Source: Limnomonas spitsbergensis
Lineage: Eukaryota > Chlorophyta > Chlorophyceae > Chlamydomonadales
Length of the DNA stretch: 64,000 bases
Direction: 5' to 3'
Assembly: GCA_037349105.1 (NCBI GenBank)
Contig: JAYJMM010000041.1
Span: forward strand, 744,001-808,000
Shown here: in pieces, positions 44,088-54,847 of the stretch
Layout: every line of letters begins with the position of its first letter
How positions within the stretch are numbered: position 1 is the stretch's first letter
Made by a program: the position numbers and the translations under genes
Notes under the pieces: model-generated
Told to the model about the DNA's origin: nothing
Databases searched by the model: none
Seen by the model: the letters and a program-made list of their open reading frames with translations, nothing else

Positions 44088-47000
44088 ATGCGGACACGCC
44101 TTGAAGGGGCAGGGAACCCCGCAGGAGCAGCAGCTGCCCAGCAACAGCGGAGTGACAAACCCAGAGGAGTTACCTGGGCAGATCAATCAGGGGCACCAAA
44201 TTACAGCGCAGAAGGCGCTGCAGGGGAAGCCAAGGCATGCTACCAGTGTGGTAGCACGGCGCACCTGGCCAGGGACTGCAGGGCGCCCAGGCCCAGGGAT
44301 GAGCGCAGGCCGGCGCCACTCGCTACTGACATTGCAGCTGGGCAGGCAAGGCCGCCGCAGCAGCAGTACCCGCTCCCACCAAGGCCACAGCAGGGTCAGC
44401 ATGCAGGCAGACCGTACGAGCGGAATCAGAACAACATACAGTACCAACGGCCAGGGCCTGGCCAGGGGGGTCAGGCTCAGCAAGCGGCACACGTATCTCA
44501 CCTAAGCAGCCCAACGGGGCAAGCCGAGCCAGAGGGCTGGCAACAGACTATGGCAGAGATGCTCAGCGAGTCTGTAGCACTCATGACGCAGGTTGGGCTG
44601 GTGCCCAAATCCGCAGGATTCAAACAGGCGGCTCACAACGCTCGTCCTAGGTCATTCTTGCCAGAACCCTGTCCGGAGGAGGAACCTGAGCAAAGGCTCG
44701 TGGAACCTGCCTCCAGGAAGGGAGCAAAGAGACTGGTTTTGAGCAAATTAGCTGACGATATGTCTGACATCCGACTGCAGGTGTTCAAGTTGAACGAGAG
44801 GCTGACGGCGCTGTCGTTCACCACTATGCCCACGGGTTCAGAAGACCACAGGGGTAAGGCCAGTAAAGGCAGGCAGGAAAGCAAGGTGGTCACAGCTGCA
44901 CCAAGGCTGCAGTATTTTAAGAATGACAGAAGCAACCTGGAGCAATGTGTGGGACTAATGGTCAAAGGAAAGGTCCTGGTGGCCCAGAAGGCCCTCATGG
45001 ACTCAGCATGCTCCTGTCATGTGATCACAGTCAATATTGCAGAACAGTTAGTCGCCATGGGGGCAGAACTGATCCGGACGGATGAGAAGATCCGCACGAC
45101 AGACAATGCAGGGGCAGATCTGTATGGGGTGCTGTTCATTTATGTGGTGTACGGATATGGGGGGCCCAATGCTATTATGGAACCCACGGTGGTCAGGGTC
45201 GTAAAAACGCCACCCGATGCATACGAACACTTGGTGGGGAACCCAGAGTTTCTCAAGTACAATGGGGTTTTAGAGGCAGCAGGAAGGCTGACCTTACGCC
45301 CCAGAGATGGTCCCCAGACAGTGCGAGGGGTCAGGGACCTGACGCTGCCGCTGGTCCTAGCATCCCCAGCAGGGGGGTACCAGGCAGCAGCAGTAGCATG
45401 GGCAGGAATCCAGTGTGGATTTGCAGAACGGGAAGGGTGGCCCGCGGCCAGTGTGGAGGAAGAACACGAGCCGCTCTTACAGCATGCCATGGCCACACAC
45501 GCAGGTGCCGCCATGAGGACAGGCCAGAAGGTGGGACAGAGTCACGGAACAGCCGCAGGTGCAGGCAGAAGCACCGCAGATGCGAGCAGGAGCAGCCGTG
45601 GGGACCCACAGGAGACCACTTCCAGGCCGCGCCAATGCGGGCAAGCGCATGCTGCAGTGCCCAGGGAGGTCAGGGTGGATGCCAAGGCCGCTGCGTCACA
45701 GCCAGGCCAGGCAGCAGCACAGGCAGAGGCCAATGCTGGGGTAGCAATGGCACTCAAGGCAGAGTCGAAGTCGGCATACCAAAAGGAGATCATCAGGAGG
45801 TGCATGGAGGCAAGCCCACGCTACCCATGTGTCTTGTGCGGAGAACCTGGCCCTCACTCACCAGAGGAGTGTGACCAGAGAATCCGGAAGATACTGCAGA
45901 AGCCTGCGGCAGTCCCCGCAGCCCAGGGGACATCACCAGGAGCCAAAAGGCGGGTAGACTTTGGAGGAGCCGCAGCAGCAAGAGCTGCACCAGCAGGATC
46001 AAGCAGGCGCTCGGAGGTGCGAGTGCCTGGCAAAGACGAGAGGGCCTGTGCGGCTGATGGGGGCATTAGGGAAGACGCCCCAGAAGCAGCAGGCGGAACG
46101 CATAGGGTAACAGCAAACCGCGGCCAGGAGGAGCTTGTCGGCAAGGAGGAGAGTGAAGAATCAGAGGAGTCAGAGGAGGAAGATGTCCATGAACAAAGGA
46201 CCAGTCCGAAGTACATGCATGTGCTGAGGCTGCAGCAACAGGTAGAGTTGCTGCAGCAAGACGTCAAGGCAAGGGAAGAGCTGCTGTTCCGCCAGGCGGC
46301 TGCAACAATTGAATACCTGAGGTTGCAGCAAGTCAGGTGGACAGGCCTCCAGGACGCCAACATACGGCTCACGGAGGTACAGCAGCAGTACATCTTGCGT
46401 GCAGACCAGCTGCGAGCACTGTACGCCAACCTTGGGAACCAGCAGGCAGGAGAGCCGCTGCAGTCCACAATCCCAGGAGACCCGGAGCTGGCAGAGCATA
46501 TGGGAATCATGTTTCAAACCGCGGCCGAGCTCGCAGAGGAGGACGAGGGTCTGAGCCAGGAGAAGCTGCAGGAACAGGAGCAGCAAGCCACTGGTCAGCA
46601 AAGACCAGGGGGCAGTGGCGGGGCCAGGCAGGCCAGTGGGGAGAAGCGAGTGCAGCGCAGGGGGTCAACCCCAGATGTCGCAATACACACAGAAACCAGA
46701 GAGCGCAGCAGGAGTGCGCAGAGGGCTCGCAGTGTAGAACGCCGCGGGGCGGTGCCTACACCGGAAGCTCGAACCCAGCGGCCAGACCGCGATGATAGCT
46801 TCGACCGGCCTAGAGGCAGGAGGCAGCAGTCACCCAGCGGGGATCGCGGGAGCCAGCCCAGGGGCAGGTCACAAGAACGAGGCACAGGTAGCCACGCCCG
46901 GCCATACCAGCTGGAAGGGAGAACGCAGGATAGAAGGGGAGCCTCCGGCCAGAGTCCGCCGGGCAGGGCCCAGGCAGGGCGCAGCTGGATGGGGGGACAG

Positions 47001-50000
47001 AGAAATGTCCTCGGACCCCACGATGGGGGAGTGTGCTTCAACTGTGGGAAGCCAGGGCACTTCGCTAACGCGTGCCCAAAGCAGGGAGAGGCCTCGCAGC
47101 CAGGGGACAGCAGCCAGTTTGACCGATCGCGGGCAGCAGGAGGCCCGGAAAGGAGCTGGGGAGTCAGGGGACCTGGCAGGAGCCAGGAGGTTTCGGAAGA
47201 CAACATGAGGCGAGCTTACGAGGCCGCCAAGGAGGTCTCCTTTGAAGAATGGAAAAAGCAGCAGGAGACAGCTGGACCGAGTGAGCTGCCAGGCCCGCCA
47301 GGACGGCCGGGGCCAGCAGGGCAGTCTTACAACTCCAGGTGGGTCAGCCAGGAGAGGCACACGTGTATGATGTCTGTCCATGAAGGGTTTGGGCAGAACG
47401 CAGCGACTCAAGTTGTGAGCCACCAGGCCGCAGCAATGCCTGTAACGTTCCAGGTGGTGCCAGAGGGGCAGGTGGCCCAGCAAAGGCACCACTGGCAGAT
47501 GGTGGTAGAGGCCCTAGCCATGAATCACTATGGTACTCGGCCCGCAGGGTCAGCCAGGTCCATGGCACATGCAGTGGAGTTTCTCAGGAACCTCCAGCAA
47601 AGGGGATGCCCGGCCCCATGTGAGGGATGGCCTGGCATTCTCCAGCAGTTTCTCGACAAAGAATGGGACATCTACAATGCCCAGATGGATGAGTTTGAGA
47701 GGCTAGAGCAGGAGGCAGGGCTCCAGCACAGGGTAGACGAATGGGAAACCAGTTCCAGTGGGGACGGCACCAGCGCCTCAGAGGAAGGCTATGAGCCTCA
47801 AGTTCCTTTAACAGTGCGTGAGGAGGAAGCTGCCATGCTCTGCCCAGGTACCCCGGAGGGCAACGCGGACACAGGCGGCGAGGTAGCGGGAGCAGCCACC
47901 GGGACCCGGGATTGGCTCAGCAGGCAGGGTCACCACCCAGGGGCCAAGGGGGCAGCAGCTATGAGCCCAGAGGACAATACGGCGGGGGCCGTTAGGACCC
48001 ATCACAGTACCACCTCTCTGTCCAACACTGTCAGATGGGAAGAGGAGGACAGAGGGCTGCAGCGCAGCCGCAGCAGGGGCGAGAGGCCCGCTGCATGGAA
48101 TGAGGATTCCCGGTTCACCCAGGGCGGTACAGGGCGCCGGGACAGGTCGGGCAGCAGAGGGCGGGTTCGCCCTGAGCCAGACCCGCCGAGATTGCCAGAG
48201 AGCAGGTGCTTCGTGCAATGGTACCGCCTGGGGGAAGAAATGCCAGAGGCGTCGTCTTCAGAGGCTATGATCACTCTGCCGGCACAGTCCAAGGATGGGC
48301 TTTGTAGGTTGCAGAACCACAGGCTCCTGGAAGGCAGGTCGCAGACGTGTGTCAACATAGCGGCAGCCATGCAGGCAGTGGCCAGACTGATCTTTCCATG
48401 GGACGCGGTAACAGCAGTCCTGCTGGGTGCAGCACTCAAGGGGTTCATACAGCCCAGCACAAGGATGGAGGATTATATGCAGAGGGGATGGTCACGGCAC
48501 CCCATCTACGCATACTGCGTCAGCGAGATGGTGGACCTAGCCGTCAAAGAAGGCATCACAGCGGTAGCCGCAGCCGACAGGGCGCACCCAGACGTGCCGG
48601 ATAGCACGCGCACCGAGGGTGTGTGGCAGGGTGCGCAGCCCGGGTTCATGCGCACGCCATGGGCGGAGGACTGCGTCCACCAGTTGATGGAGCACCCCGC
48701 TCTCAGAGACCGCGCTTTCTACGTGCCAGTGCAGGCCTTAAGAGAGCACGGAGGGGGTGACAGGTCCGAGGATGGAACCTACAGCGGGGCAGGGCTGTGC
48801 CATGCCAATAGGCCACGGCGGTGTGAGGCCACCGTTGAGGCGTCGGTCACCATCCCCAGGATGGTCGCAGGGCAAGCTGTACCATGGGGAGTGGCTCATG
48901 GGGAAGCCAGGGCAGCCATCCCAGTTCAGCAGCTGGTAACTTACTACTACGAGGAGCTGGAAGAGGGAGAGCTGCCTGTTTCAGCGGCATGGATCCACAT
49001 GCATGCGTCGCGGGATGATATGCCAGTCTTCCTGTTCGCAAGGTGCGAAGGGAATGTGGCGATCACCAAGTGCGCATCAGTCGACGAGGCAGAGTTCCAC
49101 GCGCACACGCACGCCAGGGGAGCAGACCCAGCGACATGGGCAGTCATGCTCATGGCGTTGCAACGGGTTCTGCTTCCGGGACAGCTGTCGGCAGCCATGA
49201 GGCATGTCTGGGGCGTGGATGATCAGTGGGCGCCGCTGGAAATGACAGACTGCCCCACATGGCCACATGGGGCCCAGAGGTCGCCAGCGGATGGACCCAT
49301 GTGGGAAGACGAGGAGGAGTTCGCGCGCTCGCCGTTCGCAGTGGAACGGTTAGAAGCGTGCGTGCACCAGTGGGTGCGCTGGGAGAGAAGAGCGTGGCGC
49401 GACAACAGGGCCAGCAGCGTGGGCCCTTATTGGCAGGCAAACGGCATGACAGTACAGCTGTGGAGGCAGGCGCAACCGGCAGGGGTGCGCACGCTGCATC
49501 CCTTGTTCAGAGGAGCAGGATCGGATACCTACATGGAGGAACTGGAAGAGCTGAGGACTCAGCCCGTGCTGGGACGCTGGATACTGGGCAGGTGGGGTTC
49601 CCTCTATTGGGACCCCGCTGCCGACAGTGACGGACCAATCCAGGACGCATACCAGGAGCCAACAGAGCAGGGCCATGTCGCCTTTGTCACCACACTCGGG
49701 GCAACAGCATCCTCTTGGGAATGGATGGAGCCCATGGGGGAAATGGAGGTGTCAGCCCTGGAGGCTGAGACCGGGGATCGGGCGGAGCCCCAGACACCCC
49801 CGGACAGTACCAGCAGACCACTTGCAGGAGACCTGGACAGCAGGGAGCCAAGGTCCAGCAATGAGCTTCGCCCCAGCCATGAGGGCAGGGGGCTGCTAGG
49901 AGAGGAGAATGAAGACCCTTCGGAAGGGCCACCATCACTAGTGCAGGATTCAGAGTCGGAAGAGGAGTGGGGCGCTGACGGAAGCCCGTTCCCAGCAAGG

Positions 50001-51744
50001 ATCAGCCTCACAAGAGCTGATGCCGGGGATGCAGATGGGATGGAAGAGCCAACCGACGCAGGCCCTGGACCAGGGAGTCCAGGGTGGGGCCGCGAGGAGG
50101 AGTTGTTACAGCTACGGCAGGAGTGGATGCGCGGTGTTGTTCAGGAGCAAGCAGCCATGGCAGAGCGCAGAACCAGGAGAGCCGAGATAGAACGCAGCAG
50201 CAAGGTCGCACTAGAAGAGGAGGCACACCAGGTCGCAGTGGGGGTCAGCCCGCGGCAGGCAGCAGACCAGTACGCTTGCGAGCCCAAGGGGGCAGCAGCA
50301 GGCGAGGCGAGCAGCAGGAGCCCAGGGGACGCCCAGATCAGCCCGCCAGCACAGGCAGCAGCAAGGGAGCCCTGGGGTGACCCAGCAGCATACAGCACGG
50401 GACGCTGGGTGGCAGTGCTCAGGAACTTCGTGGATCAGCTGGACGTGCTAAGAAGGCAGGAAATGGGGCAGCAAGAGGCAAGCCAGGAGGCTAGCCTGCT
50501 TTTCCGACTCAGAATGCTGCCACAGCCCGATCCGAACCCCAGGATGGAAGGTTACAGCATGGCGGTCAGGGAGCTACAGGAGGAGCTGACGGAGAGAATA
50601 TCAGCCCTCAACACGATGGGAGCAAAGGGAGTGGACACCCAACAGCCGTCGAACAGCCGCAGCAGCCAGGCCCGAACCAGCAGGGGGGAGGACCTTGCAA
50701 GGAGGGCTGCCAGCGCTCGGGAAACCATGCGACAGGGCTGTGGGCCAGAGGAGCCCGCGGGTGCCGGCAGCAGCAAGACTGTGCAGCGCGCCACTCACAG
50801 GCAGGAGCGGCTGGCACAAGGCAGCACAGGACAGATCCCAGGAGCAGGGCCAGAAAGGGCCGGTGCGGCTTGGGCTGACACTGCCGAGTTGCGGGGGAAA
50901 AAGTCAAAGAAGGCTAGGCGGCGCGCGGGAAAGGCGCAGAGGGCAGCCGCGGACAGGAACCGTGGCAGCAGACCAGGAATGGACTGCCCAGTCCTGCCAC
51001 TCAGGATCAGCCAGGTAGACCTGGAGATCACATGGGCCGGAGGGCAGCAGAAGCCAGCGCAGAGCGCAGAGCCATGCGTACAGCCCGCAGAGCACCTACC
51101 GCAGAAACCCACGAGGCAGACGCCAGCTTGCAGAGGACTCCTCACCTGTACAGCATTTAAGGGGATCCTTACGGGGACGCTCCAGCTGATACTGGTGTGG
51201 CTCCTTCTGTCGGTGTGTGTACCAGGGGCGCGAGCCACCGAGCAGGGAGTACGAGGAGGAGGATTTACAGCAGGCCAAGGGGCTTTTGTGTCTGGACAAG
51301 AGGCAGCAGCGAAGCTGTCGTCTGGATGGTTGCGCCCGCCAGCAGTCATTCCCATGGGGGGTGCCAGCAGGAGGGGTGCCTGCAGCCAGCAGGAGAGCTG
51401 GCAAAGCGGCAACGACACTGGCAGGGAAGAGCCGCCCGCGGAGGACGACCCGCAGGCGGCTGAGATGATCGACATGTTCCAGCCGGGGGGAGTAGTGGAG
51501 CCGCCCGCGGAGTACGTCAAAACCAAGGAGGGGTGGCTGCTGGGCCAGCACCCCGACTTCACTGCGGAACAGCAGGAGAGCCTGGAGCAGAGCCTCAGGG
51601 ATCGCCAAGGAGCGTTCGCTTACTCCATGGAGGATCTACCAGGCTACTGCGGCACGCAGGGCCTGGACACAGCTTGCCTGTCGAGTGGGGCTGTGCGGGC
51701 CATGGAGACCAAGGGAGTCGTCCTTTTCGAGCCCTTTGGAGGAA
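44088..51744 (+). CDS. E2 ORF2: Gag-Pro polyprotein fused to methyltransferase stub
   Basis: First ATG 44088; the frame equals that of ORF1, so the region could also be reached by reading through the TGA. Domains: CCHC knuckle (44238-44279); aspartic protease, LMDSACSC at about 44995-45018; knuckle 2 CVLCGEPGPHSPEEC (45829-45873); coiled-coil-like Gln/Leu stretch (46210-46480); knuckle 3 CFNCGKPGHFANAC (47035-47076); conserved unknown block (48200-49520); second conserved block near 50370-50620; hydrophobic segment (51150-51227); acidic linker to DLPGYCGTQG. RT and RNase H are deleted there, and the frame continues into the first residues of the methyltransferase (VVLFEPFGG, 51718-51744). Beyond that point the frame is nonsense to 52190 because the second deletion shifts it. 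Confidence 0.87.
48200..49520 (+). other. Conserved unknown block of ORF2
   Basis: About 440 residues with high similarity to E1 (4110-5430): for example GVWQGAQPGFMRTPWAEDCV, RDRAFYVPVQA, IPVQQLVTYYYEE, VSAAWIHMHA, KCASVDEAEFHA, LPGQLSAAMRHVWG and RSPFAVERLEACVHQWVR. It is rich in Trp, His and Cys compared with the low-complexity linkers around it, so it is probably a folded domain. I do not recognise a family. Position, between knuckle 3 and RT, is unusual for Ty3/Gypsy elements. Confidence 0.7.
51150..51227 (+). other. Hydrophobic segment upstream of RT
   Basis: The stretch FKGILTGTLQLILVWLLL followed by SVCVPGARA resembles a membrane-spanning or signal-like helix. It is conserved in E1 (about 2460-2560, one changed residue region aside). 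It lies between the unknown region and RT in the polyprotein. Could be a cleavage-linked hydrophobic core instead of a membrane anchor. Confidence 0.5.
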
Positions 51745-52149
51745 ACGCATGCTCTGGCAGCGGAGAGGTGGCCGCGTCATACAGGCAGTGCCTGGGAGAA
51801 TCAGCTGCGGCAGACTGGGCCGACGCGGCACAGGAACCAGGCAGACGGGCTATCAGAGAGGGCTGTCCAGACACTCAAGGCAGGCCTGCGCAAGTGCTTC
51901 GAGGAGGGCAGCAGCGACGAGTCCTGGGACAAGATGGTGCCCTGGGTAGCCCTAGGCTTCCGATGCTCGCCGCAGCAGGCCACGCGCATGGCGCCGTACG
52001 AGGTGCTGTTCGGGCAGAGACCCACCTTCCCCTCCAGAGTGGGGGCGGACCTCTGGAGCACAGCCAAGGTGGCAACAGCAGAGGAGGCAGCATACCTGCT
52101 CTTGGCCAGAGTGGCCAGGATCAAAGAGGCACTGCCAGTCGCGGGTTGG
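51745..52149 (+). pseudogene. E2 integrase, C-terminal half
   Basis: In the frame one base on from ORF2: NQADGLSERAVQTLKAGL, then SWDKMVPWVALGFRCSPQQA, TRMAPYEVLFGQRPTFP, and ARVARIKEA. This is the end of a retroviral-type (Ty3/Gypsy) integrase core, including the region around the catalytic Glu, and the conserved ATRMAPYEVLFG segment. The HHCC zinc domain and the first two acidic residues are gone through the deletion that starts after the methyltransferase stub. The frame remains open to 52572. Confidence 0.85.
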
Positions 52150-52572
52150 CACATGGATTGCTTGGTGCCAGTACTCGAGAAGGTGCCTGAGGGCGAGTGG
52201 GTGTGCCCACAATGCACACCTGAGGACAAGGGGGCTGGGCCCGCTCCAAGAGCAGGGCCCGCTACAGAGGATCGCAGTTTGCAGGTCCAGGGGCGGCCGA
52301 GCCCAGCAGCCAGAGCGGCTGCCAGGACAGCCCAGGAGGCCAACGTCATGGACAGGCCTGAGGTGGAAGTCATGGCCACCAACCCAGCAACAAGGCAAAT
52401 GGAGCGGGGCATCGCAAGACCAATGGCGAACGGGTTGTACGACATCTCGTACACCACTGGCCGGGGAGAGGCCAATGTCACCCCGAGAGCAGTTACAAGA
52501 AGGGCTAAGGTGGCCAAGGAAGCAGCAAGGGAAGAAGAGGAGTCAGCCCTTGAGGAGCTTACCGAGACCTAA
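52150..52572 (+). pseudogene. PHD-finger remnant and pol C-terminus
   Basis: Directly after the integrase comes GWHMDCLVPVLEKVPEG then EWVCPQC (52144-52215): the H-x2-C and C-x2-C half of a C4HC3 PHD finger. The first four cysteines are missing, so a third deletion joins integrase to the middle of the finger. A basic, Ala/Glu-rich tail runs to the stop at 52570-52572. PHD fingers bind histone H3 tails; at an integrase C-terminus one would expect a chromatin-targeting role like that of chromodomains in chromoviruses (inference). Confidence 0.7.
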
Positions 52573-53236
52573 GGCCGAGCCCAGGGCGGCAAGGCCGCTG
52601 AGCACGTGACGTCACCCACGCCGTAACTGGCAAGGAGCGGGCAGGCGCCTACAGAGCAGAAATGCAGACGCAGCGCGGCTTGTCCTAGTACCCGGCAGGC
52701 AGTGGGCCGGCAGCCAACAGACCGAAGACGGAAGATGCAGGAGTGGAGTTAAAGCTATCGCAGCAGCATAGTGAAAATTTGTTTCTCAAAACACCATAGC
52801 AGCAAGGCTACGGTAGTACACATGTTATGACGATGATGAGCGAGGAGAATTAGTCAACTCGGGCAATGATACCACAGTAGGGAGCACATCACGCTGCTAC
52901 GGCGCACATTTCCTGTGGCCAGTGAAGACCAGGCGGCTATGGCGCAGTGGGGCGAGAGCAGCGGTTATTCTTAGCTTGACCTGATAACTTTGAAATTTCT
53001 CTGTTTGATAGCCAGTAGTGGGCTGAACAGCTTGAATTTGTAGGATTCTGCGCATTGCGCTTCAGCTGAAACTCGGTGGATTTTTTTAGTTCTGATTGAA
53101 GAAGGCCTGAACCAGGCAGATTTGCGGAAGATGATTTGAGCTTCTACGTACATATTTTCCAGAAGTTCTTTCAGTACCACCCCTTTTCCGGCTCCCCGCG
53201 CATGCCTGGAGGGCTTAACGCTGGGAGCGGGGGGCG
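52573..53236 (+). other. E2 3' untranslated region with purine-rich end
   Basis: Non-coding. It ends in GGGAGCGGGGGGCGAG (53223-53238), a polypurine-tract-like run directly before B1. In LTR elements such a run primes plus-strand synthesis at the start of U3; here that would place the U3 start at B1, not at A2. Confidence 0.5.
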
Positions 53237-53466
53237 AGTAAAGTAGTAGGGGCGGTACCCACGAGACGGAGACTTCTAGGCAGAGACATCCAGTTAGGGG
53301 CTTCCAGTTATAGTTATCTTGTTAACACGCTCTTGTCTGAAATACAAGGAGCATGAGTGTACGGTGATGTACCGTGTTTGTGAGTAGAGGACACCTCTCT
53401 AAGGTGCCCTGACCGGAGTTTACGGTATTTACCATAGTATTGCAGTTACTGCTTTATGGTGCGACA
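53237..53466 (+). repeat. E2 terminal segment B1
   Basis: 230 bp starting AGTAAAGTAG and ending GTGCGACA, identical to B2 (54099-54328). It is preceded by ..GGGCG where B2 is preceded by ..TCGCG. Followed by GC and then A2. Confidence 0.93.
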
Positions 53467-53468
53467 GC

Positions 53469-54098
53469 TGTCACAGTATATTGCAGTATACGTGACAGAA
53501 CCGTTTAGACCGCAGTTGGCGGCCTCGGGACCTCCGCAGCTTCTCTGCGGAGTCTCCGGGTTTGAGCTGAGACCTAGAAACCCGCTTACGCAGGGAGATT
53601 TGACAGGTTCTATTGTACTCTGAATTGGGCCTGCCGGGTCCCTGTATCCCGGCAGTTGCCTAAACTAGTTACTTCGTCCCTTTCTAAAGGACAGACCTCT
53701 ATTTGTAACAAGCACCGGCCGTCTTCGAGACCTGCAGCTTTCACTTAAGTCAGTACCTTAACCCGAGTCAAGACTAGCTCAGCCTCAGCTGAGATAGCTG
53801 GAGACGAGTACCCCAGTAAGAGATCCGAGACCCTGCAAAAGAAGAAGTACGCAGTCTACGTCCCGTCACCCTCACCGCGAGACGCGCGGTAAGTGCCCTT
53901 AACATAGCCCAGCTGGATCGCGCCCAGACGGCCAGAAGGCCTACGCTACCTAAGTCAATTGCTATACATACAAATAACCAGTTAGCTGCTTAACTCGTTG
54001 AGCACTCGCAGCCAGTGAAGAGTCACTGAGCCTGCCCGTAGGCGTCTATCACTGTCGTGAGGAAAGAAGTCTGCCACGGACCTGAAGCGCACATCGCG
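53469..54098 (+). repeat. E2 terminal segment A2
   Basis: 630 bp, 7 differences from A1 (for example GAT/GAA near the start, TACC/TATT, CAAG/CGAG). It joins B2 with no spacer (..CATCGCG/AGTAAAG). The junction B1-GC-A2 reads GCGACA-GC-TGTCAC, that is element end to element start, like a circle junction. Confidence 0.93.
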
Positions 54099-54328
54099 AG
54101 TAAAGTAGTAGGGGCGGTACCCACGAGACGGAGACTTCTAGGCAGAGACATCCAGTTAGGGGCTTCCAGTTATAGTTATCTTGTTAACACGCTCTTGTCT
54201 GAAATACAAGGAGCATGAGTGTACGGTGATGTACCGTGTTTGTGAGTAGAGGACACCTCTCTAAGGTGCCCTGACCGGAGTTTACGGTATTTACCATAGT
54301 ATTGCAGTTACTGCTTTATGGTGCGACA
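54099..54328 (+). repeat. E2 terminal segment B2 (3' end of element)
   Basis: Identical to B1 over 230 bp; ends GCGACA followed by the CCTA target duplication. TGTCACA at the element start and TGTCGCA (reverse complement of this end) form a 7-bp near-perfect terminal inverted repeat. Confidence 0.93.
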
Positions 54329-54847
54329 CCTACTCTCAGCTTACACGATTGTCATTGAGTCAAGGACCTGACCCCTTTGGCTGCATGCGCTGCTGGATCG
54401 CACACCCTCAACCTCGCACAGTGTTATGAACTCCAGGACATCTCCCCTCTGGCCGAGTGCGCGCAGGCTGGATTGAAAACCCTCTGCTTGGGATTTGGCG
54501 TTTCAAGAAGTCTTTATCACCATACCCCTTTGTGTAAGTGCATTGGACCTGAATCTCTCCACTTGGTAGAATGTAAGTACTTCAACCTACACCTCCTGGC
54601 AGCATGCACGCAACTACATCCTCTCAGCTTCCACAGTTGTTCTGGTCTCGAGGACCTGACCCCTCTGGCTACATGCATTGGACTGCCACTTCTCAGCTTC
54701 AGCTGTTGTGCCGACCTCGAGGACCTGACCCCCTTGGCTGCGTGCACTGGACTGCAGACACTCAGCTTCAGCTTGTGTAAAGACGTCGAGGATCTGACCC
54801 CCTTTGCTGCGTGCACTGTCAGACTGCGGACTCTCGGCTTACAATAA
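54329..54847 (+). pseudogene. LRR-4, part right of E2
   Basis: Continues the LRR array cut at 39614. The frame from 54377 gives about six units, among them ECKYFNLHLLAACTQLHPLS, CSGLEDLTPLATCIG and FAACTVRLRTLGLQ, closely matching units 11-14 of LRR-2. Some units are damaged (SRSLYHHTPLCKC). Stop at 54845-54847. It belongs to the LRR-2/LRR-4 subfamily. The locus lacks an F-box and was already degraded before or after E2 inserted. Confidence 0.8.

Larger units (their letters stand above)
39615..54328 (+). mobile_element. Giant Ty3/Gypsy-like retrotransposon, copy 2 (E2), complete ends, deleted pol
   Basis: 14.7 kb, flanked by CCTA. Order: A1 (39615-40244), leader, ORF1, ORF2, remnants of methyltransferase and integrase, PHD half, 3' untranslated region, B1, GC, A2, B2. 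Compared with E1 it lacks about 1.73 kb holding RT and RNase H; the junction is at about 51660 and joins points matching E1 2040 and 306. Further junctions lie near 51745 and 52150. A1 and A2 differ at 7 of 630 bp and B1 and B2 are identical over 230 bp, so insertion is fairly recent. It cannot make its own RT and would need an autonomous relative. ORF1 and ORF2 are intact over 11 kb apart from one stop. Confidence 0.93.

Noticed and set aside
51745..52190. Tail of the ORF2 frame after the methyltransferase stub as a real protein
   Set aside because: The integrase reads in another frame over the same bases; the ORF2 tail is out-of-frame sequence made by the deletion.
39615..54328. Classification as a DIRS/PAT tyrosine-recombinase element
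   Set aside because: No tyrosine recombinase motif was seen; integrase remnants and a 4-bp target duplication are present. The split repeats are kept as a finding instead.
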